DNA of 64,000 bases from Schizochytrium sp. CCTCC M209059 (Eukaryota; Sar; Bigyra; Thraustochytrida; Thraustochytriidae). Shown here one piece after another: positions 40,232 to 49,380 of this stretch. The position numbers were made by a program, and so were the translations under genes. The stretch's first letter is position 1. Each line of letters begins with the position of its first letter. The stretch lies in NCBI GenBank assembly GCA_000818945.1, contig KN805402.1:113938-177937 (forward strand), read 5' to 3'. The notes below the pieces were generated by a model that had not been told where the DNA came from, ran no database searches, and saw only the letters and a list, made by a program, of their open reading frames with translations.

Positions 40232-43200
40232 ATGAACAGGAGAACCTCGACAGGATATGGCTTCTTGAGGGCGAGGAACGGGGATGAAGAAGAGCCGCCC
40301 AGGCTCGGTGATGCGCAGAGAGGCTCTTTTCGAAGTCTCCTGGGAATGTCAAGGTTGCGACCTCAGCCGCAGCCGCAGCCGCAACCAATGTTGCTGCCGC
40401 TCAATCAGGGTTTGGGAATGCACCGAGGGACGACCTTAACGTTCCTCCCGCCCCTCGAGCAGCGCCGCCGGCCGAGCGGAAATTCTGCATTCAGCGCCAA
40501 TGGCCCTCGCCAGCGTAACAGAGCGCCATCGCCGCCGCCCTTCCCCCTCGTGAGCGACCCCGAAGTCGCGCTCGACGTACAAAAGGAATGGCACGCTCTC
40601 TTCGAGCAGCAGCATCATCAACGACATTGGCAAGAAGACCAGGTCCCCGCGCTAAATGCAATGCAAATGCCGGCGTCGAAAAAGCCAAGAACCCTTGGAC
40701 GAAGGTCCGCAAAACTTGCGGAAAAGGCACGAGAAACCTCGAAGCGTTTTAGTCGATCCATTAGTGGCCGAAGCAAAGCTAACGCCCAACCCTCTGTTTG
40801 CGCAGCAGGAATACTCAAGCCAACAGAAGCGACGGCGCCTCGCGCGCCCTTTGTCGTTGATGAAATGAGCATCTTTGCCGGCGATACCGTTCGCACTGCC
40901 CACGGATGGAGCGAGCAGGTTGTCTTCACCACCGAGAATGGTAACGTGTTTGTTGCCAATACTCAGACAGGCCAACCCGAAGTGCATCCGCTCAATCTCC
41001 CCGAATTCCTTCTCGAAGACGATGGGGAGACCGTCATTGACGCGCAGACAGGCTCCGCACACATTATTTTGCTTACGGACCTGGGACGCGTCGTTGCGTA
41101 TGCGTCGTCCAAGGCATCGCCTTACCTTTTGGAGAACAAGCGCAATGAACCTATCGTGCAAATCGTATGTACGCAAAAGGTCACGCTTCTGCTCGGACAC
41201 TCGGGACGCGTCTACGCTCATGGCGCGAGCTCTGCTGGAGATCTCGGTCTCGGCGATAGAGTCACTCAAATTCGCGAGGACGAACCTGCACGACAAGTGG
41301 AAGGAGGTCTCAAGCATGTCGCTGTGCAACGCCTCGCAGCAGGACCCTCTCATGTTCTGGCGCTCACTGCAAGTGGCCGTCTTCTGGCGTGGGGCGATAA
41401 TGCCAACAATCAGCAAGGCAGCTTGCGTCCAATTAAGATCTCTTGGCCGCTTCCGATCGACTCGGACAAGTTCGACAAGATCCGCGCATGCGACGTTGCC
41501 TGCGGCGACACCTTCATCGCCGTACTCACACGAAGCGGTAGGCTCCATGTTCTCGGTTGCGGACTTACAGAGGATGCTACCTTTGCGCCTTCATTCAAGA
41601 ATGATCACTTCAAGCCAATTGTCGCCATCTCTGCGGGCAAAGACTATGTCGCTGCATTGCATGACGACGGTGAAGTGACGGTTTACGACGTGGCAGAGAG
41701 CCTGCCACGCCAAGGCTTCGTCGCCAAGGAAACTCTGCCTCTCATATCGGAAGCCACATTTCCTGCGATGGAAACCGAGCACGGTGCTGCGCGGGTAGCG
41801 GTCCTGGGCAACATCATCCTTGCTTTTGGTGCCAATGAAGAAGCGGCTCAGATGCGGCTGTGTTTTGTCGATGAAGCGATTGCCGCGACACCGCGGCTTT
41901 ACCTCAGTGCTACTCGGGTTTCTGAGCTTGTGCGATCATCGACAGCCAACGAGTTGGCTCAGGATCTCATTTTCGTGCTCGGGGATCCATACCGGCTCTC
42001 TTCGAGCTTTTTGCTGAATGGTGATCTCACCACGCAAGACCTCGAGTCTGAGAAAGAGGAAATCAACCCGAGCGGTGTCGATCTCGCCGGCGCGCAGAGC
42101 GCCCTCGACGATGCCAGACGAAAGCTCGCAAATAACCAAAGAGCGCAGGCTGCTGTCGCGATCGCCCTCGACGAAGTTCTTGAAAGCCTTGGCGCAAATG
42201 CCGAGGCGATCATCCATGCAGACCAGACACGCCTCTTTTTGGTCTTTCTCTGCACGCCTCTTGCGCAAATGGCTGGCAGTGAAGCCCTTCGCAAGCTCGT
42301 ACAAATCTTGGACAGTGTCGAAAAAGGAATATACAGTGAGCTTCTCAAGTGGATATTCGAGGAGGTCGACGCCCAAGCGCTGGCCGCGTACCTCATTGAG
42401 CCCCTCGTTGACCTCTTCAGCCAGGAAGCACTTGGCTCTTCGCTGGATGGCTCATCGGACCTCATCGCAACGGCAAAGCTATTGCAAGGCCTTTACACCA
42501 TCAATGAAGCCCATACTCGCCTTCATATTGAAGGTTGCGCAGGGCACTTCCCCGTTGACCGCAAACTTTTCACCACGAATGCTCTTTTGAATCTCGATCG
42601 TGCAGAGATTGACAGAATCTTTCACAGATGGCTGGTTCACATTTCTTACCCCAAGTCCAAGTCCAGGACTGCGCCGTTTTCAATTCTTCAGTACCCGTTT
42701 CTCGTATCCGTAGATACGAAATCCGAGATTCTGCGTATCGAAGGGTCTTACGTGATGATGGAAAGGTACCAAGGCGCAAGACGTCGTGGGCAACAGGCCA
42801 CCCTTGTACTCAGCGTGCGTCGAGACCGTGTTCTCATGGATACGATCCGCGCCCTTGCTGCGACAGATCCCGTCGACATGAAGATGCCGCTCCTAGTCAG
42901 ATTTGAGGGCGAAGAAGGCATTGACGTTGGTGGCGTCAAGAAGGAGTTTTTTGAGCTTTTGTCGACCACTCTGTTTGACCCGCACATGGGCGTCTTTAGC
43001 TCCATTGACGTTGGCGGCGCAGAAAAGCTCTGGTTTTCTCATGAGGAGAGCGCGCTCAATTCAGTCGACCTCGTGGCACGATTCCTTGCTAGTGGAAGCA
43101 AGACGCCGGACGAGGTCGATAAAAATGAGCTCTACATGCTCGTGGGTCAACTCATTGGACTCGCGATCTACAACAGCACCATTCTCGATGTTCAATTCCC

Positions 43201-43903
43201 CATCTCTTTTTACCGTATTCTGCTCAGGAAACTGCCTGAACAGCCTGATCTGATGCATCTGCGTGAGCTCGACCCGGCACTTGCTCAGGGTCTTCAGTCC
43301 ATGCTCGACTATGATGGCGACGACGTAGAGACAGTTTTTTGCGCTGATTTCGGTGGACTTCGACCGGGAGGCGAGAATGAGCCCGTCACCAACCAGAATC
43401 GTGAGGAGTATGTTGCAGAGAAGGTCGCTTTTAAGCTTCACAAAGAGTTCTTCGAAATCATCGACAAGCTCCTGGAGGGCTTCGAAACGGTCATCGACCG
43501 TAACATGCGGTCTTTTCAGCTGTTTGAGCCCGAGCAGCTCGAGCTCGCGCTGATCGGAACCGACGCGCTTGACATTGACGAGCTTTGCGCATCTACCGAG
43601 TACATTGGAGGCTATGCGCCGTCGTCCCGCGTCATTAAGTGGTTCTGGGAGATTGTCAAGGCTTGGGACAAGGACAAGCAGCGTGAGCTGCTACGTTTTG
43701 CAACGGGGGCCCCGCGAGCGCCAGTCGGCGGCCTTCAATCCCTCCGATTCTCTATTCAGCGGGCAGGTCCGGACACCGACCAATTGCCAACAGCATCCAC
43801 TTGCTTCAATCTCTTACTCCTCCCAGATTATTCTTCCAAGCAGAAACTTGCGGCCAAGCTCGATGTGACGTTGAATAACGCGCAAGGTTTTGGACTGTCC
43901 TAA
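40232..43903 (+). CDS. HERC-like RCC1-HECT E3 ubiquitin ligase
   Basis: 1223 residues, single exon, ATG at 40232. After a Pro/Gln-rich N-terminus comes an RCC1-type beta-propeller (about 210-490, with GRVYAHGASSAGDLGLGD, GRLLAWGDN and GRLHVLGCG). A helical middle leads to a C-terminal HECT domain (about 870-1223). The thioester Cys is C1191 in LPTASTCFN, 32 residues from the end. The N-lobe shows GEEGIDVGGVKKEFF. Architecture matches small HERC proteins (HERC3/4 type, about 1050 residues). It should accept ubiquitin from an E2 and transfer it to a target chosen by the propeller; the target is unknown. It is convergent with the GTPase gene. Confidence 0.93.
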   Translation: MNRRTSTGYGFLRARNGDEEEPPRLGDAQRGSFRSLLGMSRLRPQPQPQPQPMLLPLNQGLGMHRGTTLTFLPPLEQRRRPSGNSAFSANGPRQRNRAPSPPPFPLVSDPEVALDVQKEWHALFEQQHHQRHWQEDQVPALNAMQMPASKKPRTLGRRSAKLAEKARETSKRFSRSISGRSKANAQPSVCAAGILKPTEATAPRAPFVVDEMSIFAGDTVRTAHGWSEQVVFTTENGNVFVANTQTGQPEVHPLNLPEFLLEDDGETVIDAQTGSAHIILLTDLGRVVAYASSKASPYLLENKRNEPIVQIVCTQKVTLLLGHSGRVYAHGASSAGDLGLGDRVTQIREDEPARQVEGGLKHVAVQRLAAGPSHVLALTASGRLLAWGDNANNQQGSLRPIKISWPLPIDSDKFDKIRACDVACGDTFIAVLTRSGRLHVLGCGLTEDATFAPSFKNDHFKPIVAISAGKDYVAALHDDGEVTVYDVAESLPRQGFVAKETLPLISEATFPAMETEHGAARVAVLGNIILAFGANEEAAQMRLCFVDEAIAATPRLYLSATRVSELVRSSTANELAQDLIFVLGDPYRLSSSFLLNGDLTTQDLESEKEEINPSGVDLAGAQSALDDARRKLANNQRAQAAVAIALDEVLESLGANAEAIIHADQTRLFLVFLCTPLAQMAGSEALRKLVQILDSVEKGIYSELLKWIFEEVDAQALAAYLIEPLVDLFSQEALGSSLDGSSDLIATAKLLQGLYTINEAHTRLHIEGCAGHFPVDRKLFTTNALLNLDRAEIDRIFHRWLVHISYPKSKSRTAPFSILQYPFLVSVDTKSEILRIEGSYVMMERYQGARRRGQQATLVLSVRRDRVLMDTIRALAATDPVDMKMPLLVRFEGEEGIDVGGVKKEFFELLSTTLFDPHMGVFSSIDVGGAEKLWFSHEESALNSVDLVARFLASGSKTPDEVDKNELYMLVGQLIGLAIYNSTILDVQFPISFYRILLRKLPEQPDLMHLRELDPALAQGLQSMLDYDGDDVETVFCADFGGLRPGGENEPVTNQNREEYVAEKVAFKLHKEFFEIIDKLLEGFETVIDRNMRSFQLFEPEQLELALIGTDALDIDELCASTEYIGGYAPSSRVIKWFWEIVKAWDKDKQRELLRFATGAPRAPVGGLQSLRFSIQRAGPDTDQLPTASTCFNLLLLPDYSSKQKLAAKLDVTLNNAQGFGLS

Positions 43904-44315
43904 ACAGATAACCATCAGTATCAAATAAAAGTTTGCAGTGGCCTTGACCGACTGCGAGGCCTTCACGAGTTCTTCTTCTCAATTCATTTTTAAAGTAATT
44001 GTGCAGAATAACCTCTTGACAAAAGTTGTCTTCAGCTCAGTGGGCTTGACTGAAAACTTTGAGTTGTTGAATTAAAAGTGTGTCCATTGCTCTCGTGCAG
44101 CCAGAAAAGATGGCATGGACTAAAATTGTCAATTGTACAAGGAGAAATTCGACTTAATTTGGTTTGTAAATTTGATTTGATTTGATTTGATTTGATTTGA
44201 TTTGATTTGATTTGATTTGATTTGATTTGATTTGATTGATTTTGCGACAACATGTGATGCGAGGAGACAATTCGATGAATCGATGGAGAAATTGGTCAGA
44301 AGAGACGTGTTCGAT
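43904..44315. other. convergent 3' region of the HECT ligase and GTPase genes
   Basis: 412 AT-rich bases with an AATAAA signal at about 43924-43929 for the HECT gene and the TTTGA array. No gene seen. Confidence 0.7.
44171..44235. repeat. TTTGA pentanucleotide array, 13 copies
   Basis: Perfect array about 80-145 bases beyond the GTPase stop codon, so probably in its 3' UTR. Confidence 0.95.
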
Positions 44316-47300
44316 TTAACGACGCCTGCGACGCGCCTGATCGAGAAAGGCGTCGAGCTCATCATCATTGTCATTGCCGCCGCCGCCCTGATCCCCAGAA
44401 CCACCGCCGCCTTCGGCCGCGCCCGAGTTCATCGCCGACATAGCAAGCAGCGCCAGCAGCACACCAAGACCGGCCGGAGGCTCATCAGGCATATTGGCGA
44501 GCTCTTCACGGAGCTCGTTCAAGTCGCGGATCTCCTCGTTGGCTACGAGGGACGAGCGAAGATCGTAGAAGGCCGGGATGATCATGGCGCCGCGGTCGCC
44601 ATCTTCATGGAACCAGACAACCGGAAGGCCCGTCTCGGGGTTGGGAAGAATGCCAATCACCGTGAGCGCGCCACTCGAGTTTCCGCTGCTCTGGACTGGG
44701 CGCCGAAAGTTGAGCACGGTGCCGGGCCTGAAGCCGCACAGCCTGCCGCAGACCTCCGGGCGAACGTCAAAGAGGGCCGTGCGTGCGCCACGCTGACCCA
44801 CAGGAAACTCCAGGGTAGGCTGGAGACGGAGCCTGCGGAGCTCCGCTTCGCTTGGAGGCGTGAAATCATCGACAACGACTGTCACAGGGCGGACCGTTTC
44901 TGTGCCGTTGTTTTGGAAGCGACCGGGATAGTCTTCGTGAAGGCGAGGCCAAACAGTGGCACCGACCTTGGTGTTGTTATGCATGTAGAGACTCGGGCGC
45001 TCGCTATTGTGCTTGGCGACACCAATTACTGTGTATGTAATGTAGCCCTGGGGTCCTGCGTTGAGCCCGAGCTGGTCGCCACTCTTGAGACCGGGCATGT
45101 AGACGCCGATGATCTCGGGCCGCACATCAAACATGCCCTGCTCCTCATACTGGGCGCCGATTACGTAGGGAAAGTCGGGTTGCAGATCAATGGCTACCTT
45201 AGCAAGGCGGTCATTGCTCGGACCCGTGTCAGCGTGACAAGCCATATCCTTGTGTTTGACCTCGATGACGCGCGAAGTTCTAATTTTGACTGCACCCTCG
45301 GGTTTGCCCTGGCCAAAAACTCCAGCGCCTTCTGCTTCGTCCATTTTGGGCAAAAAGTACAGCAGTACCGCTGCATCATCTCCTGCGAGACCGATGCAGG
45401 TGGCCTCAATCTGGCCCATGCGCACCACATCTCCAGGGGCAAAGCCCCCAATTGCCCGGCACACGTCGGGGCGCACGTCAAAGCGGGCCCAGTGCGGGTT
45501 GCGAAGGCCCTTGCGGTAGCCAAACGTGCACCGAAGATCGCCCTTGGTGAAAGCTTCCAAGTGCGACGGGGTCGCAAACTTGCAAAGGGATGGGTTAGTG
45601 GCCTGTTTTTCCAGGATGCCCGCATCTTCGCCAACTTCATACTTGAGGTCATGGCGATCATCATAGCCGATCCGGTAGCAGTTGGTGAAGCCCGTCGCGA
45701 ACCAGTGGACGCGACACCAACCAGGCAAGACGGGCGCGTCAAAGGCAGTTGGATTTCCTGTCCAATCATGAGGAGTTCGCGTTGTGCCACCCACTTCCCC
45801 GTTCATATCAGTCCAGGAGAGTACCATGCCGGGGCCAGACCAGTCTTGATTCATTGCGTCATGACCGTCATGATCCCAGACTTCTTCGTTGCGCACAACG
45901 ATGGCGCCCGCAAAAATAGTACTTGTGGAAACGGGCTGCTGCTTGAGGACCTCCTCGCGCCACTTGTGGTACTGCAGAAGCTGAGGAAAATTGAGCTCGA
46001 GCCGGTCGCAGATTTCCTGATCTTTAAGGGTAAGAAGTTCCGCGGCGCTGAGGCCCGATCGAAGGAGACCCTCAGTGGGAATGTCGAGACCGCGAAACTC
46101 GTTGGCAACCACAAAGTTGGGCGCAACCGGGCCCTTACTTCCGGTGTTACGCAGATTGTCGCAGTCTTCCACGGTCCATCCGAAAAAGCCAGTCAGGTGG
46201 ATATCCTGGAGACGCATGAGATCCGTGATGGTGAGCACGCCGGCAGCAGTCAGGCCCTGAAGCTTGTCCTCAAGAGCCTTTGCCCGCAGGAACTCGGCAA
46301 GCTCGCGCGCCTCTTCGGGTATAGTGTACTCTCGGAAGAGATCTGCGACGGTACGAGGGTCGGCGAGCACGCGGCGGCAGTCGAAGAGGTCGTTCTGCCG
46401 TGCCTCGACACTGAATCGCCGCAGCTCAGCAAGTGTCTTTTCTTTTTCACCTTCGTCAAGGGGGTCATTGTCGACAAAATAGCAAGGAATGTCCTTGTTG
46501 GTACGCAGCATTTCCTCGATGGCCGGGAAGTGCTCTCGCAGCTCGCCGTTCCACTCGGCCTCAAGATCGTCTGCCGACTTGGGTCGTCGCCGTTGCGAGA
46601 TTGGGTCGTCATACCAGCGGGTGAACATGATCAAAGTGTGCTCCCAAAAGCCCGTCTTGAATCGGCGCTCAAAGACAGAGAGCATCTGCTGGAGCGGGCC
46701 TCGCAGGCGCGGGTCCTGCGAGTTGAAGAGCACAACAAAGGTGTTGACACCGCCGAGGTCCGCCAGCTTGCCGAGCATGTCGGAGACATTGGCGTCATCC
46801 CTGTGCTGACTGTCTGAAAGTCCAGGGGTGTCGATGACAATCACCTCGTTGCCCTCCTTCTCCTGCCCGAGCCAGTGCGTTAGGTACATGTCGGTGGTAC
46901 TGGTCACGGACTTGGCCGTGGCATCAACACGGAAGACGGTGTTGTCGGGGTCTAGACCGGCAAGTTGAGAGCACAAGAGGCTCTTGCCCACGCCAGTCTC
47001 GCCAAGCACAGCCACGACGGGAATGATCGGTTCTCCGCGGAGCTTGCGAAGCGTTTGGAGCCAGCCAACGGCCTGAAACACAGTCTTGCTCCGAAATTCG
47101 TACTTACACGGCTTGCCTTTGCGCGTGACCGTCAAGTACCATTTGCCCTCGCGTCGGCCCGCCGGGTCATCGTCGAGGTCGAAGTCGAGGATATCTTCGA
47201 GCGTCGCGACCAGCTTTGCTTTGGCGCTATTGTGTCGAATTGCGTCATGAACTTTTTGCACAATGGTTCTTGAGAAGACCACGAGGGTGACTCCGTCGGC

Positions 47301-47444
47301 GTCAGCGCGCAGGAGGCCCTCGAATTCATGCCGCGGCTCGTCCAAGAACATTCTCGGGATGGTTGAGCGTCGCAAGGTCGCTCTCGACGGGGGCATGCCC
47401 AGGATGGTTACCTCATGCTCGCGAATGTCGCGAGACTCACTCAT
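44316..47444 (-). CDS. AIG1/GIMAP-like GTPase with MIB/HERC2 domain and three FDVRP repeats
   Basis: 1042 residues, intronless, ATG at 47442-47444. Order: PH-like region (about 40-137); GTPase (about 140-330) with P-loop GETGVGKS (148-155), SVT switch (179-181), DTPG (205-208) and FTRWYDD at the G4 position. A helical, possibly SAM-like segment follows (about 390-432), then a MIB/HERC2 domain (about 511-604; AIVVRN.. and CYRIGYDDRHDLKYEV). Three repeats begin FDVRPD/E at 655, 772 and 892, each followed by a G-F/L-x-x-G turn and an IG- strand. The Gly/Asp tail ends in basic residues. The GTPase resembles AIG1/GIMAP/Toc34 septin-like GTPases, which oligomerise on membranes. The combination with MIB/HERC2 and FDVRP repeats is unfamiliar to me. 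Divergent from the TIR gene across 1.9 kb. Function inferred: regulated assembly or signalling. Confidence 0.85.
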   Translation of the reverse strand: MSESRDIREHEVTILGMPPSRATLRRSTIPRMFLDEPRHEFEGLLRADADGVTLVVFSRTIVQKVHDAIRHNSAKAKLVATLEDILDFDLDDDPAGRREGKWYLTVTRKGKPCKYEFRSKTVFQAVGWLQTLRKLRGEPIIPVVAVLGETGVGKSLLCSQLAGLDPDNTVFRVDATAKSVTSTTDMYLTHWLGQEKEGNEVIVIDTPGLSDSQHRDDANVSDMLGKLADLGGVNTFVVLFNSQDPRLRGPLQQMLSVFERRFKTGFWEHTLIMFTRWYDDPISQRRRPKSADDLEAEWNGELREHFPAIEEMLRTNKDIPCYFVDNDPLDEGEKEKTLAELRRFSVEARQNDLFDCRRVLADPRTVADLFREYTIPEEARELAEFLRAKALEDKLQGLTAAGVLTITDLMRLQDIHLTGFFGWTVEDCDNLRNTGSKGPVAPNFVVANEFRGLDIPTEGLLRSGLSAAELLTLKDQEICDRLELNFPQLLQYHKWREEVLKQQPVSTSTIFAGAIVVRNEEVWDHDGHDAMNQDWSGPGMVLSWTDMNGEVGGTTRTPHDWTGNPTAFDAPVLPGWCRVHWFATGFTNCYRIGYDDRHDLKYEVGEDAGILEKQATNPSLCKFATPSHLEAFTKGDLRCTFGYRKGLRNPHWARFDVRPDVCRAIGGFAPGDVVRMGQIEATCIGLAGDDAAVLLYFLPKMDEAEGAGVFGQGKPEGAVKIRTSRVIEVKHKDMACHADTGPSNDRLAKVAIDLQPDFPYVIGAQYEEQGMFDVRPEIIGVYMPGLKSGDQLGLNAGPQGYITYTVIGVAKHNSERPSLYMHNNTKVGATVWPRLHEDYPGRFQNNGTETVRPVTVVVDDFTPPSEAELRRLRLQPTLEFPVGQRGARTALFDVRPEVCGRLCGFRPGTVLNFRRPVQSSGNSSGALTVIGILPNPETGLPVVWFHEDGDRGAMIIPAFYDLRSSLVANEEIRDLNELREELANMPDEPPAGLGVLLALLAMSAMNSGAAEGGGGSGDQGGGGNDNDDELDAFLDQARRRRR

Positions 47445-48616
47445 CTTCCTTTTCTTTTATGTTTGCTTCTTTCGCTGCAGTTTCCGATCTGCTGCTCCGG
47501 CTGCCGCTCGACCTAGCCGGCCACACCAAGCGAACAACTACTATGCTGTTGCTCTCTTTGTCAAGGTGCAGAGCCCACCAAGCCAAGGAGGTCCTTTTAA
47601 GGTGCAGCAAGGCATGCAGTTCGTTCAGTCAAGCTTGATCATACAAACCTCGTGCCAGTGTAGGCCTAGTTCTTAAATTTTCTTATAATTTATTATAACA
47701 GCTTGAACTCTGCCCTCGCTCGCCTTAATTCGACTCGAGTCGTCAAGCAGATTCGCCTCGCGATGGAGTAGCCTGGAGCATGCTCGTAATAAGCCAGCAC
47801 GACTCGACAACCGAACTCGAAGGCGCGTGCCTTGCGGCCAAGCTCAGCGGGGGAGGCAGCGCTGCGCAAGCTTCCGCGGGCGCTGTGGGAGCGACCATGG
47901 CTCGCTGCGGGCTACAACGAGGCGTCTGCGGGAGATGGCTAAGAGGTGCTTGTTCAGTGATGGACGCGTCAGCACTCAAAAGCATGCCGCGAGAGGTGTG
48001 GGGGCTGCTGCCTCCGGGACCCGCACGGGCACACACGTGGAAGCACGCGTCCTGACGCGATCTTCTGACGCGATCTGGGTGATCTGGGTCGGCGCCGTTC
48101 TCCCGGCGGCTGTGGGCGACGCGCGGCGCGCGGCGCAGGCTGCTTGCACCTGCTTGCTGTCCGCTCTCCCGGCCGGTGTGCGTCCAGGCTGCGCGCGGCG
48201 CGGTGCACCGCGGCCGGCCGGCCGGCCGACCAGGCTCCGTCGGCCCGCGCCATGCGTGCCGTGCCAGCGCGCCCTCCCCCTTCGCTCTCTTTGGCCCCTC
48301 TCTTTGTTTACTCTACGAAGGGAGTGTGTACCGCGTGTAATGTTATACCAACTTGAAGGCCTTGGGCCATGATCTCCTCTTTCTTCCGCGGCACGTTTCT
48401 TGCGTGTACACATGCGTGCGCTGCGCCGGCAAGACGTCCCTTTGAAACCATGACGAGCGAGCTTGTTGCGTGGATCGTTCGCTCTGGCCGGGCCGGCTGA
48501 GCCTGGCTCAGCCGGCTGCAGCTAGCTTGACAGCTTGGCTTGTGCACGCGCGCGCAAGCGTAGTACCTCATTGCGGCCGAGACCAAGTGTGACAGAAAGA
48601 ACAACTTGCCGTCAAG

Positions 48617-48645
48617 GTCGGTCGGTCGGTCGGTCGGTCGAACAG
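48617..48645. repeat. GGTC tetranucleotide repeat
   Basis: About seven copies of GGTC. Confidence 0.9.
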
Positions 48646-48954
48646 CTGCAGCCGCGCGAACGAGTGCAGGAAGAATATCGGCTGCAGCCTGCTTTGGTGT
48701 CCACCGCCTGGCTTGCACGTGCTCGCTGTCGCGGCCAGCTGCAGCGGCCGCGCGAGGCGGAAAGAAAGATTCGGTCCGCACGCGAGGTTAGTTTTCCAGA
48801 GGTCATGCGTGAAGAGGGGCGACGCAGAGCGCGACAGCGTGCGCCAACTTCTTGCGCGTCTCGCGAAGTCTTGGTGGACGGGCAGTAGCCCAAACGCGGG
48901 GTGTGTGAGAGGAAGAGGGAGGTAGCAGAGAGAAGCAATTCCAAGTCAATAAAA

Positions 48955-49260
48955 CCAAGTCAAGCCAAGTCAAGCCAAGGAAAGGAAAGGAAAGGAAAGG
49001 AAAGCAAAGGAAAGGAAAGCAAAGCAAAAGCAAAGTAAAGCGAAGCAGAGCCAAGCCAAGCCAAGCAAAAACAAAGCAAAAGTAAATGTAAAAGCAAAGC
49101 AAAAGCGAAAGCAAGAGCAAAGCAAAAGTGAAAGTAAAAGCAAAAGCAAAGCAAAAGCAAAAGCAAAAGCAAAGGCAAAGCAAAGCAAAAGCAAAAGCAA
49201 AAGCAAAGGCAAAGCAAAGCAAAAGCAAAAGCAAAGGCAAAGCAAAACAAAACAAGGCAA
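48955..49260. repeat. degenerate AAAGC/AAGCA satellite in the TIR gene leader
   Basis: About 300 bases almost free of T, built from GGAAA then GCAAAA/GCAAAG units of 5-6 bases. It ends 120 bases upstream of the TIR-protein ATG and so probably lies in its promoter or 5' UTR. On the minus strand it reads as Phe/Leu/Cys-rich frames that are not genes. Confidence 0.9.
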
Positions 49261-49380
49261 AGCGAAGCAGAGCAATAGCCAGGCGAAGCAGTTCAGAGTA
49301 GAGCAGCAGTAAGGGACAGAGTGGTTGCAGAAGGGCCTCGCGAAGAAGAACGAGACCAGGCACCCAAAGAGGCAGCCAAG

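Larger units (their letters stand above)
47445..49380. other. divergent intergenic region between GTPase and TIR genes
   Basis: 1.9 kb with no supported gene. It holds a TAGGCCTA palindrome (47661-47668) 217 bases upstream of the GTPase ATG, a GGTC run and a long A/G/C-rich repeat next to the TIR gene. Open frames are short and overlapping. Confidence 0.55.

Noticed and set aside
44232..46817. 861-codon plus-strand frame
   Set aside because: Antisense to the FDVRP GTPase, which has clear domains; the open antisense is due to codon bias.
49321..49380. N-terminal extension of the TIR protein
   Set aside because: It starts at GTG; the first ATG is 49381. The same reasoning moved the starts of the transporter, RRP4, glutaredoxin, four-TM paralog 1, IQUB and the lipase.
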